Below the pieces are notes generated by a model. The model was given only the letters and a program-made list of their open reading frames with translations. It made no database searches and had not been told where the DNA came from. This document shows positions 1 through 8,820 of a stretch of DNA of 64,000 bases, in pieces (position 1 is the stretch's first letter; each line of letters begins with the position of its first letter). The DNA is taken from NCBI RefSeq assembly GCF_030362935.1, contig NZ_JAUCDY010000001.1, positions 310,001 through 374,000 of the forward strand. Reading direction: 5' to 3'. The stretch comes from Thiopseudomonas acetoxidans (lineage in GTDB: Bacteria; Pseudomonadota; Gammaproteobacteria; Pseudomonadales; Pseudomonadaceae). A program made the position numbers and the translations under genes.

Positions 1-901
1 TAAGTACGCGATGCATTTCTACTTCATCAACATTGCCCTGTTGCTGTAACCAGTCAAAAACGGCAGGGCGTTTCCAGCTAGCCACATCCACCACTGCTTG
101 TGCGTTTTCTGGCAATACGCGTGGAATGTTTTCTAGCAACCCACCACCCGTAATGTGGGAAATAGCTTTAACCTTGCCGGTTTCTTTAATTAATTTGAGC
201 ACTGGTTTGACATAAATACGGGTGGGTGCCAGCAGGTGTTCAGCCAGTGGTTGGCCTTCAATCAATGTGCTGTTGATGTCTGCACCAGCGACTTCAATGA
301 TCTTGCGAATCAATGAATAACCATTGGAGTGTGGACCAGAAGATGGTAGGGCGATAAGGACATCACCTGCCGCTACTTTGGAGCCATCAATGATTTCAGA
401 TTTCTCAACGACACCGACACAAAAGCCAGCCAAATCATAATCTTCGCCCGTGTACATGCCAGGCATTTCAGCGGTTTCACCGCCAACGAGCGCGCAACCT
501 GCCATTTCACAGCCTGCACCAATGCCGGTAACAACATCAGCGGCCACATCGATATTGAGCTTGCCGGTCGCGTAATAGTCTAGGAAAAACAATGGCTCAG
601 CACCGCACACAACCAGATCATTGACGCACATAGCGACCAAGTCGATACCGATTTTATCGTGGCGGTTAAGGTCAATCGCTAAGCGTAACTTGGTGCCCAC
701 ACCGTCTGTGCCTGACACTAATACAGGCTGGCGGTAACCTTCAGGGATTTCACAGAGCGCGCCAAAACCACCCAAACCACCCAAAACTTCAGGGCGTGCG
801 GTGCGCTTGGCAACATGTTTGATGCGTTGAACAAGGGCTTCACCGGCGTCAATATCAACACCAGCATCCTTGTAGCTAATAGAGGGTTTTTGCGTGCTCA
901 T
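1..901 (-). CDS. purM: Phosphoribosylformylglycinamidine cyclo-ligase (AIR synthetase), C-terminus cut by the window edge
   Basis: This enzyme closes the imidazole ring in step five of de novo purine synthesis, using ATP to turn FGAM into AIR in the cytoplasm. The reading frame starts at ATG 901 with AAAGG about 7 nt upstream and opens with SYKDAGVDIDAG, followed by the family's KHVAKRTARPEVLGGLGGFG region. About 300 codons are present against a usual length near 350, so only the last 50 or so residues are missing. The last visible residues read VFDWLQQQGNVDEVEMHR, typical of the PurM C-terminal domain. It lies downstream of the pepA-holC genes on the same strand, separated by about 150 bp, so it probably has its own promoter. 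The usual partner purN would lie outside the window. Confidence 0.95.
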   Translation of the reverse strand, partial: MSTQKPSISYKDAGVDIDAGEALVQRIKHVAKRTARPEVLGGLGGFGALCEIPEGYRQPVLVSGTDGVGTKLRLAIDLNRHDKIGIDLVAMCVNDLVVCGAEPLFFLDYYATGKLNIDVAADVVTGIGAGCEMAGCALVGGETAEMPGMYTGEDYDLAGFCVGVVEKSEIIDGSKVAAGDVLIALPSSGPHSNGYSLIRKIIEVAGADINSTLIEGQPLAEHLLAPTRIYVKPVLKLIKETGKVKAISHITGGGLLENIPRVLPENAQAVVDVASWKRPAVFDWLQQQGNVDEVEMHRVL

Positions 902-1049
902 GAATAAACCTTTGCAGAACAGGTAGTAGGGAGGGGGGATTTTATCAGGCTTATGCTGTTGCGGCTATGTTAAAGGCTATCCTGAACAGGCTGTGCTGCA
1001 AAAAATCAATGGGCAATGTAAGCGGGACCTTGGATTAGCGGTACAGCGT

Positions 1050-1361
1050 TTAGCGAGGCGAGTTCTTTTTAACGTTAGCATACCGCTCTGCAACGGCCCT
1101 GCGCAATTCTTGCTGCAGTCTGCGGCTCAATTCTTGCGCAATGAGCGGGGTGAAATCTTGGATGATTTCAGGGAGGATTTTTTCAGCACTGTGTATCAAT
1201 AACTGCTGTTCGAAACTGAGTGAGTCTGGTTGTGGCGCGCTGATAATGTCTTCCAGAAGAGGCACGGAGTCAAACATTTTCTCCCCCGTTAACTGCTGGT
1301 GTAGTCGTGTCAGATCATCCAGTAAATCCTGGGCTTGTGTACTGCTTGCTGGTTTACGCAT
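1050..1361 (-). CDS. Small conserved hypothetical protein downstream of holC
   Basis: A 103-residue, soluble, probably helical protein with no signal peptide or membrane segment. The N-terminal half contains an ISAPQPDSLSFEQQ stretch, and the C-terminus is amphipathic and basic (ELSRRLQQELRRAVAERY). I do not recognise a catalytic motif or a named domain. It follows holC by 10 bp on the same strand, so it is almost certainly co-transcribed with pepA-holC. Pseudomonas genomes carry a similar small gene directly after holC, which supports it being real. A role near DNA polymerase III is possible from position alone and is not shown by the sequence. Confidence 0.75.
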   Translation of the reverse strand: MRKPASSTQAQDLLDDLTRLHQQLTGEKMFDSVPLLEDIISAPQPDSLSFEQQLLIHSAEKILPEIIQDFTPLIAQELSRRLQQELRRAVAERYANVKKNSPR

Positions 1362-1371
1362 AGAAAAAACC

Positions 1372-1788
1372 TCAAAGCTCGACCCGTTGTGGTTGGTAGC
1401 CTAGCTGACGATACTGCATAAAGTTTTCTCGGCTTTTTTGCAGTATTTCCGGTGCTTGGCAAACAATTTCGATAATACGGTTAAAGTGATGTATGGGCGA
1501 TGGGATTTGCATAGCTAGGTTGATAAAAACCACATCATTATCTACAGGCTGCTCATCGACAGCCAACACAATAGGAGCTTGCGGATTGTCTTGGTAAAGA
1601 TTGTGCGGCAGAAAAGATGCTGAACGAAATGACCATAACAGCTCATCCAGTTGCTGCGCCTGGGCTAGATCACAGCAACGGATAAAGGTGCTTAATTGCG
1701 CCTGCCATGCTTTAGCTGCCAGCTGGCAGACGAGCACAAGGCGCTCCTGCAGCTGGTCGCTGGGGCTGACGTAAAAATCTATTCTCAC
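1372..1788 (-). CDS. holC: DNA polymerase III subunit chi
   Basis: Chi links the replicative clamp loader (through psi, HolD) to single-stranded DNA-binding protein on the lagging strand. The 138-residue product matches the family length. It shows the characteristic start MRIDFYVSP, the central DELLWSFRSASFLPHNLY region (W-F-R followed by F-L-P-H), and the AVDEQPVDNDVVFINLA segment with the following FNRIIEIV. The start codon overlaps the pepA stop by 4 nt, so translation is probably coupled. The pepA-holC order is conserved across gammaproteobacteria, although in many of them valS follows. Here a small hypothetical gene and then purM follow instead. Confidence 0.95.
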   Translation of the reverse strand: MRIDFYVSPSDQLQERLVLVCQLAAKAWQAQLSTFIRCCDLAQAQQLDELLWSFRSASFLPHNLYQDNPQAPIVLAVDEQPVDNDVVFINLAMQIPSPIHHFNRIIEIVCQAPEILQKSRENFMQYRQLGYQPQRVEL

Positions 1789-3272
1789 GCGCGCTGATCC
1801 AAGAGGTACTGCAGCAGTAACGGAACTGGACGGCCTGTTGCGCCTTTATCTTTACCGCCACTAATCCAAGCTGTACCGGCGATGTCGAGGTGTGCCCAAG
1901 GGTAATCCTTGGTAAAACGCGACAAGAAACAGCCCGCGGTAATAGTACCCGCCTTTGGGCCGCCGATATTCGCCATATCGGCAAAGGGGCTGTCGAGCTG
2001 TTCTTGGTAGTCATCAAATAAAGGCAGTTGCCATGCTGCATCGCTGGCTGTTTGACTGGCCTTGAGTAAGGCATCCACTAACTCTTGATTATTACCCATC
2101 AGACCGCTGGTTTGACTGCCCAAGGCAACAATACAAGCGCCCGTTAAAGTAGCAATGTTAATCACGCTTTTGGGATTGAAACGCTTAACGTAAGTGAGCG
2201 CATCGCACAGCACTAAGCGGCCTTCGGCATCGGTGTTGAGGATTTCAACGGTTTGGCCGCTCATGGTGGTGATGATGTCGCCCGGACGTGTAGCACCGCC
2301 GCTGGGCATGTTTTCTGCGCACGTCAGCACGCCAATCACATTGATAGGCAACTTGAGTTCGAGCAGGCTGGCAAACACGCCAAGCACAGTGGCCGCGCCG
2401 CACATGTCGTATTTCATTTCATCCATGCCGGCACCGGGTTTTAAGCTAATACCGCCGGAATCAAATGTAATTCCCTTACCGACCAATACATAGGGTTGGT
2501 CATCGGCATTAGCGCCTTGGTAATTCAGTACAATAAGTCGTGGTGGCTGCTCGCTACCCTTGGCCACCGCCAGCAGCGCGTTAGCGCCAAGTTCTTTAAG
2601 TTGCTCTTCTTCTAGTACTTCAACGACCAGCTGGTTATGTTGCTGCGCCATGGTGCGGGCTTGTTCGGCCAGATAACTAGGCTGGCAAATATTAGGGGGT
2701 AAATTGCCTAAGTCGCGGGTGAGGTTCATGCCGCTGGCAAAGGCTTCTGCGTGCTGGCAAGCCTCATGAACGGCTTCAACTTCATCAGCGGTGGTTAAAA
2801 ACTCAATATTTTTCAGTTCAATGGGTGTGGATTTCTCACTTTTAAACTGATCGAAAACATAGAGGTTATCAGCAAAGCACTGCGCAATTAGGCGGGCCGT
2901 ATTGGCATTGCTGTGTTCCTTTGCTTGAATGCTGTCGAGCGCCAGTGTGGCTTGCTCGGCATTTAAGGGCTTGAGTTGGTTGGTGATTGCAGCGACGGTT
3001 TTGCGTAAAGCTTTGTCGGATAATTGTTTTTCTTTGCCAATACCAATCAGTAAAATACGTTGCGCCGCAATGCCTGCTGGCTGACGGATCAGTAAGCTTT
3101 GTCCTGCTTTACCTTGAATGTCACCGTTTTGTAGTGCTGCTTGCAGGGCACCATTACTGGCCTTGTCGAGCTGCAATGCGCTAGCACTAAGCTCTAAGCT
3201 TTCGTCAAGGGCGAAAATCAGCGTACCAGTGCTCAGAGTAGCAACGGATTCGTGGGTAACAGAAAAATGCAT
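1785..3272 (-). CDS. pepA: Leucyl aminopeptidase (peptidase family M17)
   Basis: A cytosolic, dimetal, hexameric aminopeptidase that removes N-terminal residues from peptides. In gammaproteobacteria PepA can also bind DNA in site-specific recombination and in carAB control. The 495-residue product has the usual length. The C-terminal catalytic half carries VGKGITFDSGGISLKPG (metal-binding Lys and Asp) and the M17 signature NTDAEGRL, followed by ATLTGAC. The N-terminal macro-like domain is more variable, as expected. The gene is divergent from lptF across about 175 bp, and it leads the pepA-holC group. Any role here beyond peptide turnover is inference from the family. Confidence 0.97.
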   Translation of the reverse strand: MHFSVTHESVATLSTGTLIFALDESLELSASALQLDKASNGALQAALQNGDIQGKAGQSLLIRQPAGIAAQRILLIGIGKEKQLSDKALRKTVAAITNQLKPLNAEQATLALDSIQAKEHSNANTARLIAQCFADNLYVFDQFKSEKSTPIELKNIEFLTTADEVEAVHEACQHAEAFASGMNLTRDLGNLPPNICQPSYLAEQARTMAQQHNQLVVEVLEEEQLKELGANALLAVAKGSEQPPRLIVLNYQGANADDQPYVLVGKGITFDSGGISLKPGAGMDEMKYDMCGAATVLGVFASLLELKLPINVIGVLTCAENMPSGGATRPGDIITTMSGQTVEILNTDAEGRLVLCDALTYVKRFNPKSVINIATLTGACIVALGSQTSGLMGNNQELVDALLKASQTASDAAWQLPLFDDYQEQLDSPFADMANIGGPKAGTITAGCFLSRFTKDYPWAHLDIAGTAWISGGKDKGATGRPVPLLLQYLLDQRA

Positions 3273-3447
3273 GCTTAATGTTCCTCAAGACAAAGAGAAT
3301 AATATAAAGGATAATACGCGCCATAAAGGGTGCTTCTGCGCGCATTGATAGGAAGTAGGTATTGTGCTTACAGCTTAGATTAATCCTACTGTTATAGGCA
3401 AGTTTTGTTAAGGGCTGCATTTTAAAGCAGGTTTGCTGGAGTTTTGT

Positions 3448-4581
3448 TTGATAATTTTTCGTTATTTAACGCGTGAAGTACTACTGACTTTGAGTGCGGT
3501 TAGCGCTGTGTTGTTGGTTATTATCATGAGTGGTCGCTTTATCAAATATATGGCTCAGGCTGCTCAGGGCTTGCTCGATCCCAGCGCCTTGCTATTAATT
3601 ATGGCCTATAGAATACCGGGGTTTTTACAGCTTATTTTACCTTTGGGTTTGTTCTTGGGCGTTTTGTTGGCCTACGGGCGTTTGTATTTGGAAAGTGAAA
3701 TCACTGTTTTAAATGCCTCAGGCGTAAGCCAGCAACGTATCTTTGCCTACACCAGCGCACCTGCTTTATTGGTAGCCGTTGTGTTGGCTTTTTTAAGTTT
3801 TTACCTAACGCCCTATGGTATGAGGCAGGTAGAAACTATTTTGCATGAGCAGGATGCTTTAACTGAATTCGACACGCTAGTGCCGGGACGCTTTCAGTCT
3901 ATGAAAGAGGGCGGGAGGGTGACCTATGTTGAAGAAGTCAGCAGTGATCGTGAGCAGCTGCAGGGTGTTTTTGTTACTGAAACACAGGTTGGTGCAAAAT
4001 CCAAAACCGTGGATAACAAAAAGATTAGCGTGCTGATTGCCAAGTCGGGTCAACAGGTTTTACACAGTGATGGCAGTCGTTATTTAGTGCTTGAAGATGG
4101 CTATCGTTATGACGGTCAGCCGGGTCAGGCTGATTATCGCGTGGTTAAGTACGATACCTACGCTGTTTTGCTGCCCAAGCCTTCTGTTGGTTTAACTGTG
4201 AGTGATCGCGAGGCGATGTCGACAACAGAACTAATGGCTGGCACGCATCAGAGATTTAAAACAGAAATGCACTGGCGCATAGCCATACCCTTGCTCGCTT
4301 TTGTGGTGACTTTGATAGCAGTGCCCTTAGCCAAGGTGAACCCTCGTCAAGGCCGTTTTTTAAAGCTGTTACCTGCTATTTTTCTGTATATGGCGTACTT
4401 GGCTTTATTAATTGCAATGCGCGATGCGCTCGATAAAGGGCGCGTATCCAATGCTGTGGGTATGTGGCCTGTACATGCATTGTTTTTATGCGTGGGTGTT
4501 GTTCTGCTGTATTGGGAGAGGTTACGTTACAGGCTATCTAAATGGCGTAGCGTAACCGCTAAGGATGTCGCCCATGCATAA
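3448..4581 (+). CDS. lptF: LPS export permease LptF
   Basis: LptF forms with LptG the membrane half of the inner-membrane LptB2FG transporter that extracts lipopolysaccharide and feeds it to the LptC-LptA bridge. The protein has the YjgP/YjgQ layout: three N-terminal membrane segments, a periplasmic beta-rich domain (about residues 110-260), then three C-terminal segments ending before a basic tail. I chose the TTG at 3448 because it gives the typical start MIIFRYLTREVL and has GGAG 6 nt upstream (3438-3441). An in-frame TTG at 3433 would add five residues and lacks a comparable ribosome-binding site. The C-terminus overlaps lptG. Confidence 0.93.
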   Translation: MIIFRYLTREVLLTLSAVSAVLLVIIMSGRFIKYMAQAAQGLLDPSALLLIMAYRIPGFLQLILPLGLFLGVLLAYGRLYLESEITVLNASGVSQQRIFAYTSAPALLVAVVLAFLSFYLTPYGMRQVETILHEQDALTEFDTLVPGRFQSMKEGGRVTYVEEVSSDREQLQGVFVTETQVGAKSKTVDNKKISVLIAKSGQQVLHSDGSRYLVLEDGYRYDGQPGQADYRVVKYDTYAVLLPKPSVGLTVSDREAMSTTELMAGTHQRFKTEMHWRIAIPLLAFVVTLIAVPLAKVNPRQGRFLKLLPAIFLYMAYLALLIAMRDALDKGRVSNAVGMWPVHALFLCVGVVLLYWERLRYRLSKWRSVTAKDVAHA

Positions 4582-5635
4582 GTTAGATCGCTATGTGGGT
4601 AACGCTGTGTTAGTGGCTATTCTTGCCGTGTTGGGCGTGATTAGTGGGCTGGCGCTCTTGTTTGCCTTTATTGATCAGCTAAGTGATTTGCAGGACGGTT
4701 ACACGCTAAAAGATGCGCTCATCTATGTCGGCTTGACGGCACCTAGACGTATTTACGATGTGTTGCCCATGTCGGCACTTATTGGCTGCTTGGTGGGGCT
4801 GGGTTCCTTGGCGTCCAACAGTGAGCTGACAGTGATGCGCGCAGCGGGGGTGTCATTGATGCGTATTGTCTGGTCGGTGATGCAGCCGTTGCTGTTACTC
4901 ATGGTGATCGGGCTGGCGATAGCTGAGTATGTCGCGCCATGGACCGAAAGCATGGCGCAAGCACATCGCTCCATGGCTCAGTCTGCTGGAAAAGCGCAAA
5001 GCTCTAAACATGGTTTGTGGCATCGACAAGGGCAAGAATATATCCACATCAACACCGTTCAGCCAAACGGTCTGTTGTTGGGAGTTACGCGCTATAAGTT
5101 CAATGAGCAGCGACAGCTGCAGGTAGTCAGTTTTGCGCGCCAAGCCTCGTTTCAAGAAGGAACTTGGCTGTTAGAGGATATTGTTTATACCCATCTAGAG
5201 GCGCGTAGCTCAAGCGTTAATCAGGCTGAAAAAGAACAGTGGGATGTGGCGCTAAAGCCAGAATTGTTGAACACGGTGGTGATGGATCCGGATGCATTGC
5301 CTATTACAGGGCTATGGAGTTATACCCGTTACTTATCAGAACAAGGGCTTAACGCTAAGAATTACTTGCTGGCATTCTGGAGTAAGGTTTTGCAACCCGT
5401 GGTTACAGCTATGCTGGTGTTGATGGCGATTTCTTTTGTTTTTGGCCCCTTGCGCTCAGTGACTTTGGGGCAGCGTGTGTTTACCGGCGTGGTGGTGGGT
5501 TTTGTCTTTAAAATAGTACAAGACCTGTTGGGACCCGCCAGCATGGTATTTAACTTCCCTCCACTGCTGGCGGTGCTTTTACCGGCGGGGATTTGCGCTT
5601 TTATTGGCCTGTGGCTGCTGCGTCGAGCGGGCTAG
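4574..5635 (+). CDS. lptG: LPS export permease LptG
   Basis: Partner of LptF in the LptB2FG lipopolysaccharide extractor of the inner membrane. Six membrane segments flank a periplasmic beta-jellyroll domain (about residues 130-240), and the last segments carry the VMAISFVFGPLRS-type region typical of the family. ATG 4574 (MHKLDRYVG) is preferred over ATG 4565: it has AAGGA 8 nt upstream at 4561-4565 and matches the usual LptG start. It overlaps the end of lptF by 8 nt, implying coupled translation and a 1:1 ratio. The 353-residue length is normal. The gene ends 26 bp before the convergent nadE. Confidence 0.95.
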   Translation: MHKLDRYVGNAVLVAILAVLGVISGLALLFAFIDQLSDLQDGYTLKDALIYVGLTAPRRIYDVLPMSALIGCLVGLGSLASNSELTVMRAAGVSLMRIVWSVMQPLLLLMVIGLAIAEYVAPWTESMAQAHRSMAQSAGKAQSSKHGLWHRQGQEYIHINTVQPNGLLLGVTRYKFNEQRQLQVVSFARQASFQEGTWLLEDIVYTHLEARSSSVNQAEKEQWDVALKPELLNTVVMDPDALPITGLWSYTRYLSEQGLNAKNYLLAFWSKVLQPVVTAMLVLMAISFVFGPLRSVTLGQRVFTGVVVGFVFKIVQDLLGPASMVFNFPPLLAVLLPAGICAFIGLWLLRRAG

Positions 5636-5661
5636 AGTTTGTAAACCTACCTATCTAAACA

Positions 5662-7269
5662 TCAGCAGGGTTTAATGGCTACAGGCATTCTGCGCTCGCG
5701 CCCAAAACCGCGTTTGGTTATTTTGGGACCCATGGCAGCCTGACGTCTCTTGTATTCGCTTAAATTAATTAAGCGCACAATGCGATTCACAGTAGCAACG
5801 TCAAAACCTTGGGCAATAATCTGCGCGCTTGATTGGTTTTCTTCCACGTACAAGCGAATGATCTCATCCAGCACGGGATAAGGCGGCAAGTTGTCGGTGT
5901 CGCTCTGGTCTGGCGCAAGCTCGGCTGTTGGCGGGCGAGTGATGACGCGCTCAGGTATCACCGCTGATAGGCTGTTGCGGTAGTGTGCCAAGCGATACAC
6001 CAGTGTTTTGGGTACATCTTTGAGTGGCGCAAAACCACCTGCCATATCACCATAAAGCGTGCAATAACCCACTGCCATTTCACTTTTATTGCTGGTGGTT
6101 AACAGCAGAGCCCCGCTGCGGTTGGACAAAGCCATCAGCAAACTACCGCGGCTGCGGGCTTGCAGGTTTTGCTCGGTCGTATCCTGTGCGCTGGCTGGCC
6201 ACTGATTTAATACAGGCTCTAATTGTTGGCTGAATTGCTGCACAATATCGATAATTGGCAATATGTGGTAAGTCACACCCATGCAGTTGGCTTGCTCAGC
6301 GGCGTCATCTTGGCTGATTTGTGCGGTGTAATGGTAGGGCATCATTACCGCCGTAACCTTATCTGCACCCAGAGCATCAACGGCAATGGCGAGTACCAGC
6401 GCTGAATCAATCCCCCCGGACAAGCCAAGCAGTACTCCTTTAAAACCGCAACTGGCTACATACCCACGCAGGCTGGTTACCAGCGCCTGATAAACCAAAG
6501 CTTCCTCGCTGAGTAGGTGGTTGTTTAGCGGCTGCTGTTGCTCAGCTAAATTAAACTCTAGCGTGTCGCAAACAAAGGCTGCTGCGCGTTGCAGTAATTG
6601 TCCTTGGGCGTTTAAAACCGAGCTTTGACCGGCGTAGATCCACTCGTCCTGCGCGCCGACTGTATTAATAAAGACAAGCGGACAACCCAGTTGCTGTGCT
6701 GCTTTGGCGAGGGTTTGCTCACGCTCCTGGGTGCGATTAAGGTAAAAAAGGTCGGCACTTAAGTTCAGCAAAACATCTGGCTGTTGGGTAAGCTGGTTAA
6801 GAAAATCTGGCTGGCTCGGCTCATCACCGAGGGCAAGTGCGATCCTGATGCCGCGAAACGTTAACGTGGGCTGATTGTTGCCCGGAGTGAAATAACGCGC
6901 CTCATCAAAGATTTGATCCTGTGTCAAAAACTGCTTGGCATACTGCCACTGCAGCTGACCTTGATTGAAAAAAGCACAGCCGTTGAAAATATCGCCTTGA
7001 CTAAACAAAGGCATGCCCACAATAAATGGACAGATTGTGCTTAGCTCGCACAGCTGCTTAATGGCTGGTTGTAGCTGTTGCTCGAGAGTAGGATAAAACA
7101 ACTGATCTTGCAGGGCGTAGCCAGTTAAGGCCATTTCCGAAAACACCACCAAATCTACCTGCTGCTGTTTGCCTAGCTGCAACTGCTGTTTGATGTGGTT
7201 CAAGTTGGATTGGATATCACCTAGCTGGCTAGGTATCTGTGCGATCAAAAAACAGAAATTGGCTGGCAT
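5662..7269 (-). CDS. nadE: Two-domain NAD+ synthetase with a glutaminase domain lacking its catalytic cysteine
   Basis: NAD+ synthetase amidates deamido-NAD+ in the last step of NAD synthesis. The 535-residue protein has an N-terminal nitrilase-type glutaminase domain (1-250) and a C-terminal ATP-pyrophosphatase domain with SGGIDS at 284-289. In the glutaminase domain the catalytic Glu (FSEMALTGY, E45) and Lys (YAKQF, K112) are present. The nucleophilic Cys of the family's ICED motif is replaced: the sequence reads ALALGDEP, with Gly148 in the Cys position (codon GGT; TGT would differ by one base). The C-terminal synthetase motifs look intact, including GYCTLYGDMAGGFAPLKDVPKT split over the active site. 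I infer that this enzyme may use free ammonia. The gene is convergent with lptG. Confidence 0.92.
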   Translation of the reverse strand: MPANFCFLIAQIPSQLGDIQSNLNHIKQQLQLGKQQQVDLVVFSEMALTGYALQDQLFYPTLEQQLQPAIKQLCELSTICPFIVGMPLFSQGDIFNGCAFFNQGQLQWQYAKQFLTQDQIFDEARYFTPGNNQPTLTFRGIRIALALGDEPSQPDFLNQLTQQPDVLLNLSADLFYLNRTQEREQTLAKAAQQLGCPLVFINTVGAQDEWIYAGQSSVLNAQGQLLQRAAAFVCDTLEFNLAEQQQPLNNHLLSEEALVYQALVTSLRGYVASCGFKGVLLGLSGGIDSALVLAIAVDALGADKVTAVMMPYHYTAQISQDDAAEQANCMGVTYHILPIIDIVQQFSQQLEPVLNQWPASAQDTTEQNLQARSRGSLLMALSNRSGALLLTTSNKSEMAVGYCTLYGDMAGGFAPLKDVPKTLVYRLAHYRNSLSAVIPERVITRPPTAELAPDQSDTDNLPPYPVLDEIIRLYVEENQSSAQIIAQGFDVATVNRIVRLINLSEYKRRQAAMGPKITKRGFGRERRMPVAIKPC

Positions 7270-7359
7270 GAGCGGGCTCGTTGTAGTTGCGTCTGCAGTT
7301 ATTCTAGCAAAAGACGTTGTGCAGGTAGCAACCCATACCGTAAACAGGCAAAGAGCGTG

Positions 7360-8370
7360 CTACCAAGTTACGCCAACACCCATCAAGTATCGGCGGTTAT
7401 TGACGTCACCGTACTTGCTGCGTATTTTTTCCCACTCGGCTTTTAAACTTAAGGATGCCCAGCTATTTAATTTATAACGCAAGCCTGTTTCAGCATCCAG
7501 CACGTAATCAACCTCGTTGGTAAAAGGTACAGCCAACTCGCCTTTGTTAAAAAACTCTAGGGTTCTGGTTAAGAAAAAGCGTTGGTAATCCCAAGATAGA
7601 GTCGATGAGTTAAAGCGTTCTTTATGGCCATCTTTGTATTGGAAAATACTGTGGTTGATCAGTCCAGCCAGCGAAAGTGAGCCAAGCTCGTTATCCCAAA
7701 ACTGAAAACCCGGGCCTGTGCCATAGGTGTGTTGTTTGGTTAGGTCTTCTAGCCGATCGTGATTGAATTTATACTTGCCTTGCCAGAACCAACGCTCGGA
7801 AATGAATCGATCCAGCGCATAGCTGGCCATCAGCTGGTCGGTTTTTTTGTTGTCGTCTTTGATCTCGTAATCGTACTCAAGCTCGGCGTTATGACGCCAA
7901 TGTCCGTGACGTAGCTTGGTTTTCGCATCAATGTCATAGCTATCAGAACTGCTTTCTTTGCGCTTGAAATCGGCAGACAGATGTATACTGCCCGTCCACA
8001 GCAGATCTTGGGTAAGCTTGCTTTCAGTCACGGGCAGCGCTTGGTAAATATCAGCAATCACAACGCTGCGATCATTAGAATGGCTAATGATTGTCTTGCC
8101 CGGCTTGGCTGGTTGCAGGCGAGCGTTAACTGGTTCACTGAAGCGCTGCTCTTTAATCAGCAGTTGCTTGGTTGTTTCAATGCTGGAGATTTTGCGAGTA
8201 TCTATACTAATAGTGCCGGCATAGGTGGTTTTTAGTAGTAATTTACCGGCATCTATCAGTATGACCTCGCCGGTTAGGCGGTCACCGTTTTTAAGCAGTA
8301 AGTTGTCTGCCCAAACGGAGCAGCTCAGCATAAGCGTGGCAGAAACAATTAAACGAACGAGAGCTTGCAT
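7360..8370 (-). CDS. DUF481 outer-membrane protein
   Basis: A 336-residue exported protein with a signal peptide ending at SVWA (about residue 22). The mature part starts with a small SH3-like segment (LLLKNGDRLTGEVILIDAG, then ISIDTRKISSIET), as in many DUF481 proteins. From residue about 125 to the end it shows alternating beta strands and finishes with an aromatic residue (GVGVTW), the usual C-terminal signal for insertion by the BAM complex. The function of DUF481 proteins is not established; some are called salt-stress-induced outer-membrane proteins. It stands alone, upstream of nadE by 90 bp and divergent from the alkyltransferase-like gene. Confidence 0.85.
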   Translation of the reverse strand: MQALVRLIVSATLMLSCSVWADNLLLKNGDRLTGEVILIDAGKLLLKTTYAGTISIDTRKISSIETTKQLLIKEQRFSEPVNARLQPAKPGKTIISHSNDRSVVIADIYQALPVTESKLTQDLLWTGSIHLSADFKRKESSSDSYDIDAKTKLRHGHWRHNAELEYDYEIKDDNKKTDQLMASYALDRFISERWFWQGKYKFNHDRLEDLTKQHTYGTGPGFQFWDNELGSLSLAGLINHSIFQYKDGHKERFNSSTLSWDYQRFFLTRTLEFFNKGELAVPFTNEVDYVLDAETGLRYKLNSWASLSLKAEWEKIRSKYGDVNNRRYLMGVGVTW

Positions 8371-8466
8371 TGGTTTGACCGGTTAGCAAAATGAATGCGT
8401 TAAGATGATGTTCAGGGTTACCTGAGGCAGCGTATTTTGCAGAATTTATCTAGAAAAGCAATTGAT

Positions 8467-8802
8467 ATGTTTGATACCGCAGAGCAAAGACGCCACGCGC
8501 TGTATGGCGCATTATCGCAGGTGCCAGAAGGAAAAGTGGTAACCTATGGACAGCTGGCAAAGCTGGCTGGACTTGGGCGAGCTGCACGGTGGGTCGGTAG
8601 TCAGCTTAAAAAATTACCAGAGGGTACAAATCTACCTTGGCATCGGGTGCTTAATCATACTGGGCGATTAAGTGTGCCTGAAGGTAGCGAGGTGTGGATT
8701 GAACAAATTCAACGTTTACGTGCCGAAGGTGTAAATGTAGTGGATGGGCGCGTATCCTTACATTTATATAAATGGCGCGCTTTTGATGGAGTGAGCATCT
8801 AG
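8467..8802 (+). CDS. Alkyltransferase-like protein (ATL, MGMT fold)
   Basis: ATL proteins bind O6-alkylguanine in DNA and flag it for nucleotide excision repair without removing the alkyl group. The 111-residue product covers the MGMT DNA-binding domain: VPEGKVVTYGQLA, then GRAARWVG containing the Arg finger (residues 38-44). At the active site the PCHRV motif of true methyltransferases reads PWHRV (Trp58). That Cys-to-Trp change is the hallmark of the YbaZ/Atl1 group. The start is ATG 8467; an in-frame TTG at 8437 would add ten residues with no better ribosome-binding site. It precedes the AmpG-like gene by 18 bp and may be co-transcribed with it. Confidence 0.92.
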   Translation: MFDTAEQRRHALYGALSQVPEGKVVTYGQLAKLAGLGRAARWVGSQLKKLPEGTNLPWHRVLNHTGRLSVPEGSEVWIEQIQRLRAEGVNVVDGRVSLHLYKWRAFDGVSI

Positions 8803-8820
8803 CAATTATGAGAAACAAAA

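Noticed and set aside
993..1404. Plus-strand open frames opposite the small gene downstream of holC
   Set aside because: They mirror the minus-strand coding sequence and have no supporting start signals.
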